From NCBI GenBank assembly GCA_905221605.1, contig CAJNDS010000486.1:25001-89000 (forward strand): a stretch of 64,000 nucleotides of DNA, read 5' to 3'. The translations under genes were made by a program, and so were the position numbers. The notes below the pieces were generated by a model. That model made no database searches and was not told where the DNA came from. It saw only the letters and a program-made list of their open reading frames with translations. The DNA is from Symbiodinium natans. Taxonomy: Eukaryota > Sar > Dinophyceae > Suessiales > Symbiodiniaceae. This document shows, piece after piece, positions 47,308-59,259 of the stretch; within the stretch, counting starts at the first letter, position 1; every line of letters starts with the position of its first letter.

Positions 47308-48638
47308 CTGGATGGGATCTTGCCGGGGTTTGAAGCCTAAACCCTAAACCCTAAACCCTAAACCCTAAACCCTAAACACTAAACCCTAAACCCTAAACCC
47401 TAAACCCTAAACCCTAAAGCCTAATCCCTAAACCCTAAACCCTAAACCCAGGTTCAGGGCGTATAGGGCTTAGCAGGCTTCGGGGTTCAGGCCGGCCTCA
47501 TTCACATGTACCTGGCGCAAGTCAACCTTTACAAATGTATACCACCTATGTAAACCTCTGTAAATGTACCATTTATGTATACCCCCTCTGGCTCAAGCAG
47601 CAAGCATCGGACAGGGATATACTCTAAACCCGAAGGCACTGCAGCATGAAGCCTTTTTAAACCCTGAGCCCTGAACCCTGTTAACTTAAATTAGTTGCTA
47701 GGTTCGGGCCTAGCCTCGAAGCCGACAGCTGCATCCACGCGCCAGAATGTTTCTGAGAGACAAGGGGGGGGGGGGGGTGTTCAAGGCGGGGGCTTAAACC
47801 CGGGGTTGATAGGATTTAGGGCTTAGGGTTTAGGAAGGGCTTAGGGTTTAGGAAGGCACACCACCAAGCTAGAACACCTGTGCAGGCTTGCAGTTCTTGC
47901 AAAGTGCTGGTTGCTGTGGATGTGGTCCACAAGGCAACGTAGCCGAGCGATTGACACGTGGATTGAGGTCAAAGCTGGAGGCAGAAGACGCAGCGCGCCA
48001 GCTTTGGAGGATGGGGGGGCAGGGTTTCGGGTTTAGGGTTTAGGGTTTAGCGTTTAGGGTTATGGGTTAAAGTTTGGGGATATGTTGTCATGCTTGACAC
48101 TGAACCCTTCAACCCGAAATGTCAGGACCTGATTTGGCTGCCTACGTCGGAGAGCAGCGACTAGATGCCGAAGACAAACGTAGACAAACAATCCAGGGCC
48201 CGCGCGAAAGTCACCAGCGAAGATGTTGGGGGAGGGGAACCTTGCATGACGTCAGCTCTCACTCGGTAGCTGGTATATGCTGATCTGGAAAACAAGCTGA
48301 CCGAATCAAGGCAGGGCCGGCAAACTCATAGCAAGGCGCGTCTCTTGCGAATGCTGCAACCCTACTTTGCAGCAGACCCTGGAAAAATTTATATACTTAT
48401 ATGCATAAGTAGCTACAATAGAAACTCAAGACCAAAAAAAGTCCTAAAGCATACTACTCAAAAACCCAGGCAATATGAAACTCCCAGCCTAAACCCCAAA
48501 CCCCAAACCCCAAACCCCCCCAAACCCTAAACCCTAAACCCTCAACCCTAAACCCTAAACAGCCCTAAACCCTAAACCCTAAACCCAAACCCTAAACCCT
48601 AAACCCTAAACCCCATGCGGAACTCCCAGCAACAGCTC

Positions 48639-51600
48639 CTGGGCACCCCGGGCGGGTTCTCCGAGCAGATGGCCGCGGTACAGAATGGCACGATCACCTA
48701 GGGGTTTAGAGTTTAGGGTTTAGGGTTTAGGGCTACTTGGAGGCTCATGGTACTTAGTAACCCAATTATAACTGTACCTATAACATACAAATAACCCTAT
48801 TAGGGCACTTGAGGGGTTTACACGTGGATTAACACTACACTTAAATTGAGTTATAAGTGCCCTGAACCCTTCCAAGCAGGCGTGGCTTTAGATGGCTCTT
48901 GTGCTTCGTAATTCTTCCGACCCCTAAACCCCAAACCCTAAACCTAAACCCAAATTATTTCGACCCCTACTTTTACTGGTCTTCGAGTTGAGGATTCATT
49001 TCACGCTGCGAGCTTCGGAGTTGAACTAAGTCTGCAGGGTTCCTCGAAGTCATTCTTTCCCCTGTTTAGGGTTTAGGGTTTAGGGTTTAGGGTTTAGGGT
49101 TTAGGGTTTAGGGTTTAGGGTTAGAGCAACAAGAGTGCCATGTGAACGGCTTGTATTCCGGGAATGGGTGGCTGCAGAGGCGTTTCTCACCAAAGCCCTG
49201 AGTGATTGAGGCCCTGAGGGCAAGACAAACCTGAACCCCTTAGGAGCCTGCCAATTCAGCATCAACTGGGGGTTTACGATAATAAGGGACCCCTACTTTA
49301 GACCCCCAAATAGTAGGATACCCCTAATTTCGGATTCAACACAGCCCACAAGCCAAGTCGCGTCCCAGTGTGATGCGGCCACGGCCTGAGAAAGCTGCAC
49401 CGAAGACGATCCCCACTGCACGCAAAGAACTCTGAGCTTAGAAGCCTGTAGTCACAGGTTCCTATTTCTTGGGGCAGAGTTCTGCAGCGACTAGACACAC
49501 GTAGCATGTATGTGAAGGTGTAGTGGCTTGAGGTTTTGGGCTTCCGGGTGTTCTTTCCTACGGATCCAGTAGTTCATTGGCCTGAACATACTGCACTTGG
49601 GGCCTCGAGTGGGCGTGGAGGATGGGATGTCAACCCTTGAGTCGGTGAAGGGCCCCCTTATACCCCTGTGACCCTCACCCCCACTAGAACCCCCCTTATA
49701 GAACCCCCCCTATACCCCTTCTTCCACCCCCACTTATACCCCGGTTTGCCTTGGGGCGAAGTGTGAAGTTCCGGGCATACGACCCAGGATACCCAGCTCC
49801 AACCCCCTCTTGAATACACCAATTACTCTAGGTGCCTTAATGGTTTTGTACGGTTTTGGGGGATAATATATAGTATAAGGGGCCATAAGGGCATACTACT
49901 AGTAACTATTCTGACCCCTCCATTACGGCTCGTTTGGTCAACTGAACCCCTGAAGCGAGGCAGCGACGGTCCGATGCCGAAATCTCTTCAGGGTCTCGCA
50001 CCACCTAGGCGCGTGGGTCATCTTGAAAGGCATCTGGGGCTATTGTACCCCATAACCCCCTTAAAAAGGCCCTGTTATAGGGTTGACTATGGGGATTAAA
50101 GGGCCGGTAAGGTCACCTTGAAAGGCATCAGGCAGTGCCTCTTAAGCGCCTAAAGTCGCCCTGCTGTTGGCCCTGTGGGGTTTACGAGAATTGGGGTACC
50201 CTACATAGACCACCCCTATTTTCGTAAACCCCCATGTGTGGTCATCAACCCCCCCCTCCCGCCCTCTCAAGAAAGCAAACCTGCGTCGACCTCTGCACCA
50301 ACTCCTAAACCCTAAACCCCAAACCCCAAACCCTAAACCCCAAACCCTAAACCCCAAACCCTAAGCCCTAAACCCTAAGCCCTAAACCCTATTGAGCCCC
50401 GAGCAATGAACCCCCGCAGGCAGCCCAAAGAGCCGCTCCCTCTCTTCACAGTTCAAGTTGAGGGTCCTCAGCCCTGACCCTAAACTTTAAACCCGAAACC
50501 CTAAACCCTAAACCCTAAACCCTAAACCCTAAACCCTAAACCCCTGCAGCTCTAAACTGCGAAAAAAACCAAGAGCTTCCAAGAACCCTCAAGCCGATGG
50601 CCTCCCCTTCGGATCCGCCAGGCTTTCCAGGAATCGCCGCGAGGATTTCTGGCTCAGGGGTCTTTGGAGCTTGTAGGGTTTAGGGTTTAGGGTTTAGGGT
50701 TTAGGGTTTAGGGTTTAGGGTGTAGGGCTTCGGGTTTAGGGTTTAGGGTTCAGAGGGGCGCCGGGAGTTGAAGGCCCAAGATGCATCATCGGGCTTTCAG
50801 GGTGCAGCTTTTGGGCTTCGGTTGCGGGACCTGGAAGGTCCAGGCATCAGGTTTCCACTCGGGGTTTCAGTCGTAGGATTTAGGCGCTTTTGGTGGATGT
50901 AAGCGTGTTACTTTTTTGAGTATTGTGCTTGTTGGCTCAGGGTTCTTGGTGAAGTGCGAGGTTCGGGATTTCCGGGCTTCGTGAGTTCAGGCCTTGGGAG
51001 CAACCTTGACGTCAGGTGACAAGTCAGCAAGGCAACTAGTAAATAATATTCTCAACCTTTCTAAACTTCTTCACTGCCGTATATAAACACCCGAGGTGAA
51101 TCCTACTAAACCCAATCTGCACACCATCGCATGCCATGGCACGCTCGAAACCCTGTAATTCTGCCAGCGTATAGACCCCGAACGGTGTAAGATCACTTCA
51201 AGATAAGTCCAAGAGCTCCCTCATCCCCTACTGGATCGGATTAGGGGCACCCTTGGGGATGAAGACCCTCTGAATAGGGTCCCTGTTTAAGGGAGCTAGA
51301 AGAGGGTTCAGAAGGGTTCCCTTTCAAGGGTCCCCTAAACCCTAAACCCTAAACCCTAAACCCTAAACCCTAAAGAATCCTACCTGGGAAGGCAGCAAGA
51401 TGCTCTGGGCTGCGGGCCGCCGGTGCGCTGGTGACGCTGCTGCTGGAAGGCTCACTGCGTGGCCTGGGCGCAGCTCACGAGGCTTCAGGCTTCCTACTTG
51501 GAGGTTTAGGGTTTGTAGGGTTTATAGGGTTTATAGGGTTTATAGGGTTTATAGGGTTTATAGGGTTTATAGGGTTTGTAGGGTTTATAGGGTTTATAGG

Positions 51601-54600
51601 GTTTATAGGGTTTATAGGGATTAATGTTGACTTCACATTAGGAATTCCCGCTACAATTATAAAATCCAGCTGCCGGAACACAATAATGTAACCCCCCACA
51701 ATTATAGAATCCAGCCCGGAATATTCTTTTTTTACGGGCGTGGTGCTACTACCTAATACTAAAACTAATAGTACGTCCTGCCAGGATTTAGGCGAATATA
51801 ATTGAGGAGGCCCTGGCCGGAGAGATTGATCAATCAAGGGGGGGGGGGGTTATTAATGCGAAGTCAACATTATAGGGTTTATAGGGTTTATAGGGTTTAG
51901 GGTTTAGGGTTCAGGATACTTCTAGCCCAATTATAAGCGTACCTATCACCCACTTGTAAGCCCCTGAAGCTCTGGGGTTAGGAGTCCCCCATTGTCGTAA
52001 CCCCCATATGCTGAAGCCCCGGACCGCTCTGAGACAGGAGACGCACCACTCCGGTCCTGCGCGGGCGCGAGAAGGCGCTGCTGTAGGGGCTCAGGGGTTT
52101 GTAGGCTGCACTTAGGAGGGCAGTTATGAATCAAATTTCTAGCTGCCTTATTAGGAAACCCAATACACCCAAAAAGGCTAAGGATCTGAAGTTACAGTAA
52201 AGCACCACAAAGGATTTGTAGGCCTTATAAGGCTTACGGGTTGAAGCATCTAGGGGGCGTTTAGATTGGGGTCTTGAGGTTTGGAGTGAGGTGTTAGGGC
52301 TTTGTGGCGCGGGAGGGAGAGAGAGGGGGAGAGAGAGGGAGAGACTCTGAGAGTCAGACAGAGACAGGAACGCCAAAAAAGTGCCTCGAGGCCAGTCTGT
52401 GTTGGGGGTCTACAGGAGGTTCCCAAAGACCAAGACCATGCCAATACCCTTGGGAACAAACCCGAAACCCTAAATCCTAAATCCTAAACCCTAAACCCCA
52501 CACCCTGAACCCTGAACCCTGAACCCTGAACCCCGCACGCCTGCAGCGTCAGCTGGTGAATCTGGCTAAAGGCCGACGTGGGAATGAGGACGCCTGGGAT
52601 GTCTGGGGCTGGAAGGTTGGGTTGGGCACTCAGAAGCTGAAAAGGGCCAGGGCTTTGCAGGGTTTAGGGTTTATGTAGGGTTTAGGGTTTAGGGTTTAGG
52701 GTTTAAGGTTTAGGGTTTAGGGTTTAGGGTTTAGGGTTTAGGGTTTAGGGTTTAGGGTTTAGGGTTTAGGGTTTAACTCCCCACTCAAAGCATCAGCTCC
52801 AAAAAGTTTGGGATAAGATTTGGAGGAAGATGAAAGCTAGGACGTCCGGGCTGAAGACCGTAGGACGGGCAAAGGCATGAACTCTATGCAAACATCTTAA
52901 ACCTTGAGCCCGATATGGGGGGTTTCCGACAATAGGGGTACCCTTTTATGGGGGGGCCCCCTTCAAGGGGATTCTGTTCTAGCTGAGGCAGAAAATGGGT
53001 ACCCCTAAACCCTAAACCCTAAGCCCATATGAATCAGGGCCAGGTGCCCATGTTCTTCCAGCACATCCACAGGTTCGCGCCCCGGACGCCCAGATGCGGT
53101 GTGTTGAGTGTGATGAACTGCCTGGCTGCAGGCAGGTCTAGGGTTTAGGGTTTAGGGTTTAGGGTTTAGGGTTTAGGGTTTAGGGTTTAGGGTTTAGGGT
53201 TTAGGGTTTAGGGTTTAGGGTTTAGGGTTTAGGGTTTAGGGTTTAGGGTTTAGGGTTTAGGGTTTAGGGTTTAGGGTTAGGGTACCAGGATGGGCTAGTA
53301 GGCCCCAAAATCCCCACAATCACCCCCATAACGGGCCTTTTCAGGGGGTTACAGAGTACAATAGCCCGTCCTGGTAAGGGAGTTGCTACAAGTGCTTCTG
53401 TCTGGGACTGCGCAGGAAGTTGCACCAAGACGCAAGAGCCGGGTTTCATTTCCGAAGGGTCTTCGTGCACTCTGTGCGTAAGACTTCTTCTGGGCCAAAA
53501 CTCCAACCCAAAGCCCACAGACCTACCTGGACTTCAGGGTTTGTGTGCGGGAAAGGTTTCGAACTAGGCTGAAAGAGATCTCGAGATTCGCACTTTCCGC
53601 ATACACCTACCAGTGCCGCTCCATCTAACAGCAAGTCCAAGGCAACGATGTGAGCACAAGGAGAAGAGAAACCCAACATCCAGATGACACTCAGGTGTAG
53701 GAACTGGGTGCATTAACCTCCTCAGGCAGTTCGCCAAGCCAATGCAGCCCAACTCTTACACTCTGCATCAAGCGCAAGTCATCCAGTTAAGCTTTAAGGC
53801 TTCATCATCTGTCGTTCTGAGCCCTTCTTAAGCCACCAAACACAAGCGATGGCTACTAAAGCTTGTCCCTACTGCGTGTCTTCAATCTGAGCGCCAGACC
53901 CATAGCTGACGCTTGGCAGCTCGTCTAGCTCGTCGCAGATCTTGGGTAGAGCTGCCCGAGCCTCGCAGTTCTTGGGGCCAACATGAAGTCTATAGGGCAG
54001 TGTAGGGTTCAGATTTCAGGGTTCAGAACTTACGCTCAGCTGCCCTCGACTATGAGAACCTCTGAATTTGATGAGCCGAAAGATGCTTGGACAAGGTGCG
54101 GAACAGGTTCTGAGCCATGATGCCGGCATTAAGTGTTATGTGTCTATTTGGGTCTTCATGACTTCGGTAACTGCACGGCCCACGGTATCCGGACTTGAGC
54201 ACCGGAATGGACAGTGAACCCTGAAACCCATGTCTTACGGTTCCTTCATATGCTCATGCTGAGGATAGTTGTAGGGTTCATAGGCTGTCGGTTGTGCTGC
54301 CGAGGGACCACCAGCCCACCAAGGGAATGGCACACAAAGTGGACCACGATGTCGGTGGCTTGGACATTCAACTCATTCACCTGGTCCAGTCCAGTCTCAT
54401 TCTTGTTAAGCCCTGCAACACCGAGATCCCTTAACAGGTACCAAGAGCCCAGCCGCCTGGATCCCTTTAAACCGGCATGGCACCAAAGCCAACATCCTTG
54501 AATCACAAGCCCGCAAACCCCAAAAGCCCTGCTAAGCTAAGCCCCCAGAGCCAAAGCCACGAGCAGGGCATCCAAAACTGCCGGCAAATCCCCCATTCCG

Positions 54601-54958
54601 TAGGCTACTCTCTTCGACACCCCTCTTTCCCCTCCCTTCCCTAGTCCGAAACCCTAAGCCCCAAACCTAAAACCCGAAACGCTAAACTCCCAGAATCGCA
54701 ATCGACAACAACATCCACCACACCTTAGCTTAGGGCTGAGGATCTGGACTCAGGGTATCCCTAACCATGGGAAGCCCCGAAAAGCTTGACTCTGCAAAAG
54801 TCCCATACTGGTTAAATGGTTGGGATAGGGTAAAGTATTCAAATTTCTATTCCTTATTGAGTTTAAGTACCCTTACACATGAAAATATTTACCCCACTAT
54901 GACAAAGGATAGTGCGGACATGCATCCCATTCCACCACTTCGTTGGCCAGCATCTCGC
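48639..54958 (-). CDS. DUF676-type serine esterase/lipase, catalytic core exons
   Basis: Exons: 54924-54958 (EMLANEVVEWD), 54301-54380 (VVHFVCHSLGGLVV), 53048-53121 (FITLNTPHLGVRG), 52541-52608 (TSAFSQIHQLTLQ), 50602-50648 (SSRRFLESLADPK), 49176-49197 (ALVRNAS) and 48639-48697 (VIVPFCTAAICSENPP). The nucleophile elbow is CHSLGG, with Cys where relatives usually have Gly; the Ser is present. TPHLG and VPFxTAAI are typical of DUF676/FAM135 putative serine esterases, which belong to the alpha/beta hydrolase fold. The joins 54924/54380, 54301/53121, 53048/52608, 50602/49197 and 49176/48697 agree in phase. Donors are GC except GA at 48639. An exon between 52541 and 50648 is probably missing (candidates near 51.38-51.50 and 51.98-52.09 kb). 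Substrate is unknown. Confidence 0.75.
50175..50236. mobile_element. Family C short inverted repeat
   Basis: TGGGGTTTACGAGAATTGGG to CCCTATTTTCGTAAACCCCC inverted ends. Longer or partial copies: 9178-9265, 19168-19258, 21856-21901, 26202-26292, 36031-36132, 38115-38205, 40178-40268, 49269-49330, 52918-53008, 57735-57800. Confidence 0.8.
51505..51625. repeat. Variant array of 9-nt TTTATAGGG units
   Basis: About 12 units of GGGTTTATA/GGGTTTGTA. A few more such units recur at 51874-51895. Confidence 0.95.
52103..52213. repeat. Family H dispersed repeat, about 108 nt
   Basis: Shares GCTGCACTTAGGAGGG and GGCTAAGGATCTGAAGTTAC with 46112-46215 at high identity, same orientation. Neither copy is near a recognised exon. 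Confidence 0.75.
53138..53280. repeat. Interstitial TTTAGGG array, about 19 units
   Basis: Array adjacent to the esterase TPHLG exon (53048-53121), on its high-coordinate side. Confidence 0.96.
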
Positions 54959-57134
54959 CTGGCGCTGGCGGAGGGCTTTGGCTCCAAATTTCGGGCTTCC
55001 GGTGTGTGAGCTGGAGTTTCGTACAAGGGCTCTGAGCCAAACCTTAAACCAGGAAGTCTTAGCAAACCGAAACCGCCAATTCAGGCGTTCGGGTTTAGAG
55101 CGACTGCGCATTTCAACAAACTTCAGAAGAGGGGTGCTTGCGGCTTTCGGGCCTGCGGGAGTTGGGTTTTACGGTTCGGTTCTGAGGCCTGTGAGGACTT
55201 TGTTGGACTTTCTTCGGGTTCTCGCGAAGTTGGGGATTTGGGCTTTGGGGTTGGGCTTGCTTGGGACCTTTGGGGCTTCCGGGATTTGGAGAGTGTTGCT
55301 TTTGGGGCTTTGGGTTTCGGTTTTCCCAGGTGATCTATCTGGGGCTTAGGGCTTAAAGATGCTCTGGCGGGTCTAGAGTCGTGTGACATCGGGAGGTTCC
55401 AGGGGCTTCCGGAGATGAAGCGGGTTTAGACTTTCCGAGCTTGAGGCTAAAATGGGCCGCGGACCATTTTTTCCGCCTGACACGCCTGGGCGAAAGCAAG
55501 AGTGGAAGCTTCCCCGCACCAAGATTTCCTAGGCCCTTCACTCACAAATCTGCACCATAACACTCTCCTAAACCCTAAACCCTAAACCCTAAACCCTAAA
55601 CCCTAAACCCTAAACCCTAAACAAATCTGAATCGTGAACCCTCGACCGAACTCAGGCCGGTGGTGCCAAGCTTGCAAACCTCTGACCCGGCAAACTTCGC
55701 GAAGGGCGTGATCCTTGTAGAGATTCTCACCTAAGGCTGGCTGAGGGCTGAGGGTTAACTGCTCAGAACTAACTTCTTTGGGATCAGTTACTCAGAATTA
55801 ACTTCAAGGTTTGGGATCAGTTTTGTGCAGGGCTGGGGGATGTGGGGAGCTACATGGAATCACAATTTGTGCCCATCTTCCTCCCAAACACTAAACGATG
55901 ACCTCTATAACCTGCTGTTTCCTTCAAACCCATAGTTCAACCCTGTGGTCACACGCCGGGTTTACGGCTTAGGGTTTAGGGTTTAAATTTTAATGGTTTA
56001 GGGTTTAGGGTTTAGGGTTTAGGGTTTAGGGTTTAGGGTTTAGGGTTCGGATGATCCAGATGCCTCGGGTTGCTCGGCAATGCGTAAGGCTTTTTGCGTT
56101 TTGGGGTTCGAGTCTCGGATCAAATCACACTAAGCCCGAGACCCACACAATGCCCCTCGCAAAGCCTCATCCCAAAGGTCCTCAAATGAAAAAACTGTGG
56201 CCCCTGTCCCCACGCCCCCCGCCGCCCCCCCCCCCCAAGCCCACAAGTCTGAAACCAAACTTCAAAACCCTACACCTTATAAACCTTAGAGCCCTAAATC
56301 CGAAACCCTGAACCCTAAACCCTAAAACCCTGAGCCCCAAACCCTGGAGCCCCGGTGAGCCCTCACAGCATATGACCTGATGTTGCACCCTGATTTTTGC
56401 ATGGTCCCCCCCCCCCCCCCCCCGCCCCAAAAAAAGAAAAAGACTCCCTAAGCCCTAAACCCTAAAGCCTAAACCCTAAAGCCTAAACCCTAAACCCTAA
56501 ACCCTAAACCCTAAACTCGGTCCCTCCGGAATTGTGAGCAAAAAGTCGCGCGGTGCGAGATCCAGGCGAGGAGGACGTTTCAGTTCCTTCTGAAAGCTTC
56601 TGAGTCTCTCCCCCCACCACCCTCCCCCCAAACGGCCCCTCCCCCCCCCCTCCCACGCTACAGGACGGGACGGGATCATTTGTTGAGAAGGGGGGGGAGG
56701 GGGGTAGACTAGAGTTGGAGCCTGATCCTGGTGTCATTGAGGCAGAGTCATGAGGAATCCGAAAAAACAATCCAGCACTAGGGTCCCGGTAGAGTGAACC
56801 CCCAGAGCCTGAGCTGTAGCAAAGCCGCTACCCAATCAGGCCGCTCGCGGGCTCGCAGCCTCTCCTCCCAAACCTCGAGGCCGGGGTTAGGGAGCTTAGG
56901 CCTTATGATGACTTCTGAGGTTGAGGGTTTAGGGGATTTAAAGGTGAGTTTAGGGTGTAAGGGGGTTTGGGGGTTGGGACGGTTTGGGTTGGAGAAGCTT
57001 GGGGTTAGGGCCTCATGGGCCTTTGGACGGTCGAGGAGGATGCGGGCTCAGGAGGCTGTGTGTTAAATTCCCTGGCAAGCCATCGAGGAACCCGAGTGGT
57101 TTTAAAGTACATTGTAACAACTGTTGATGTGAAC

Positions 57135-59119
57135 CTGGCTGTGGCAAAACCGAAGTCGCCAAATGGCGCATCTCGCTTGAGAGCCTCAAGTGCAGGCTGC
57201 TGTGGGAGTGGCCAGAGCATGTCTAGACTCTAGACCCGTCTACGATCCTCCCTAAGCCCTAAACCCTAAACCCTAAACTTAACCCTAAACCCTAAACCCT
57301 AAACCCTCAAATTTCTCAACGTCGCCCTGAAGCTCTCTTCATCTCTAGACAACGTCATCAACGTACGCTGCTGGACCAAGACTCTGGCACGCTGAAACCC
57401 TTGATCCCTTGAATCTCCACCTAAACGACCTCAAACCCAAGCAGCCTGCAAAGGACGTGAAACCCCTCAGCTAGCAGCCTCCCAGTCTTTTGCATTGCCG
57501 CAGATGCCGTGCACCAGCACCTGGCCAAGGGTTGAAGTCTGAACGTCTTCCCTTGTAGGCTATAAGCACCCCAGATCTCCCACCGAAGCCTACCCCTGAA
57601 ATCCCAAACTCTAAACCCTAAACCCTAAGCCCTAAGATCTTTGTTCCGAAGGGCTGCATCACCCAGTCACCCCTATACCCCGGGGGCACCTCAAAAAACG
57701 CCAAAGGCTAAAAGCTTCCAACCCCAAGTCCCCACATGGGGGTTTCCGAAATTTGGGGGGGGGGGGGGGGGGGCCTTTTTGGGGCCCTTATGATGAGGGA
57801 CTCTACTAGTTGGGGTGGCCATGCGTCTCCCTTTAACTCTCTTTGTCTCGTTTCACGCGGGTGGCCATTGCCGGTTTCCTACTCCTTTGCGGTTCTAAAT
57901 TCATTTGAGGGAATAGGGGGGGGGGGGGGGAAGGGGGGGAAGGGGGGAAGGGGGGGAAAGGGGGGGAAAGGGGGGAAGGGGGGGAAGGGGGGGGAAGGAG
58001 GGGAAGGGGAGGGGGGGGGAAGTCCCGTATGTTCGTCAACCCCCCCCATCCATTGATGCTAATCCCTAAACCCTGAACCCTAAACCCTGAACCCTAAACC
58101 CTGAACCCTAAACCCTAAACCCTAAACCCCCATCCAGTGAGGCTTCCAGAAACAACCGCCAGGCCCGCGAAAAGCTGCTGCGGCGGTGAGGCTGGCGATC
58201 GGCTGCCCTCGGCCTTTAGGGCTTCCAAACGTGTCTTTAGGGTTTAGGATTTAGGATTTAGGGTTTAGGGTTTAGGGTTTAGGGTTTAGGAGTTGGGATG
58301 TTCTCCCTTTATACTCACAGCTCCTTACTAGGGATTGTAGAGTACTCCCTTATTGTAATCCCTACTAAGGAGCTGTCAGTATAAGGGGGAACATCCCAAG
58401 CTTTGGGTTTGTTTAGGGTTGGTTTGTTTAGATTTGGGCTTTTTTGAGGATTGGGGTTTGCTTAGGCTTCGGGTTTGTTCTCAAAGTTTCGGGTTTGTTG
58501 CCCCAAGCCACCCCCCCCCCCCCCCCCCGCCCAGACCTCTGGTGCGCTCTCGGTGCGGATGCGGGCACCTCCATCACTCAGCAAAGTCTCAGGGGGCAAA
58601 CCCTAAACCCTAAACCCTAAACCCTTAACCCTAAACCCTAAACCAAAGTGCTCCCCCTGCTTCGAGAGGACCAATTGTCGGGAAACTCACCTCTGTTGCG
58701 CAAGGTGTTGAGAGAAGTGTTGTCTAGAGGGCTGGCGTGTACTGGAAAGACAGCTAGGGGGTTTCTGCACTCCTGAACTGAAACGATTTGGCTCGTCAGG
58801 GAGCACCTGAGGTGAGGGTGCCTGTGATCTAGGCCATGGGACATATCGCCCCTTGCAGGATGCAGGCACACCGTCTAGAGATGTCTGGAGCATGTCCACT
58901 GGATCATTTGGCTGGAGCGATAGACATCTTCAAAATCTCGAGCCAGTAGCAATCCTTGAAAACCCAAACTCTAAACCCAAAACCCAAAAGCCTAAACCCT
59001 AAACCATCCCTCGAACCTGAAACGTCACCTCCTGCAAAGCTGGGGGCATGGCCCGAGGTGCACCCTGAAGGCACCGGCGCGGGCGCAATGGGCTGCCTTG
59101 ACTTTGGAGCAGCTGGTTT
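57135..59119 (-). CDS. Coding exons upstream of the esterase core, probably the same gene
   Basis: Minus-strand exons: 59032-59119 (KPAAPKSRQPIAPAPVPSG; Pro/Ala-rich linker, GA donor), 58852-58911 (PNDPVDMLQTSLDGVPA), 58537-58587 (TLLSDGGARIRTESAPE, GT donor) and 57135-57196 (ALEALKRDAPFGDFGFATA, GT donor). A further patch at 58140-58200 is open on both strands. No domain was recognised. The position and strand suit a long N-terminal region of the DUF676 protein, which FAM135-type proteins have, but the splice chain to 54958 was not completed. A possible start (MSAAAPGCTSLE) lies near 59.25 kb. Confidence 0.4.
57915..58021. repeat. GGGGGGAA-type purine microsatellite
   Basis: About 100 nt of G runs separated by AA. 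Intronic or intergenic. Confidence 0.9.
58293..58399. mobile_element. Family A MITE
   Basis: Near-perfect palindrome directly next to a TTTAGGG array at its left. Confidence 0.85.
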
Positions 59120-59259
59120 CTTGGGATTTAGGGTTTAGGGTTTAGGGACACTGAATCCTTAGAAGCCTCGCTTGCTGCCTGGCTGCTGCCCCATGCCTCT
59201 CAAGCGAGGTGCACCCAGGCGCCGCAGCTGACATCTAAATACAAACCAGAACGGCCTGT

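Noticed and set aside
47880-48700. Plus-strand exons (GNVAERLTRGLRSKLEAEDA; LLGTPGGFSEQMAAVQNG)
   Set aside because: The minus strand of 48639-48697 encodes the esterase motif VIVPFCTAAI in phase with its neighbours. The plus readings are shadows of GC-rich exons; 47.9 kb remains undecided.
49340-49420. Minus-strand stretch GIVFGAAFSGRGRITLG
   Set aside because: It sits in the intron between two esterase exons that already join perfectly in phase (50602/49197), so it is probably chance.
54912-55349. Plus-strand ORF of 145 codons
   Set aside because: Overlaps esterase exon 54924-54958 on the other strand; codon choice is irregular and the C-terminal half is low-complexity hydrophobic.
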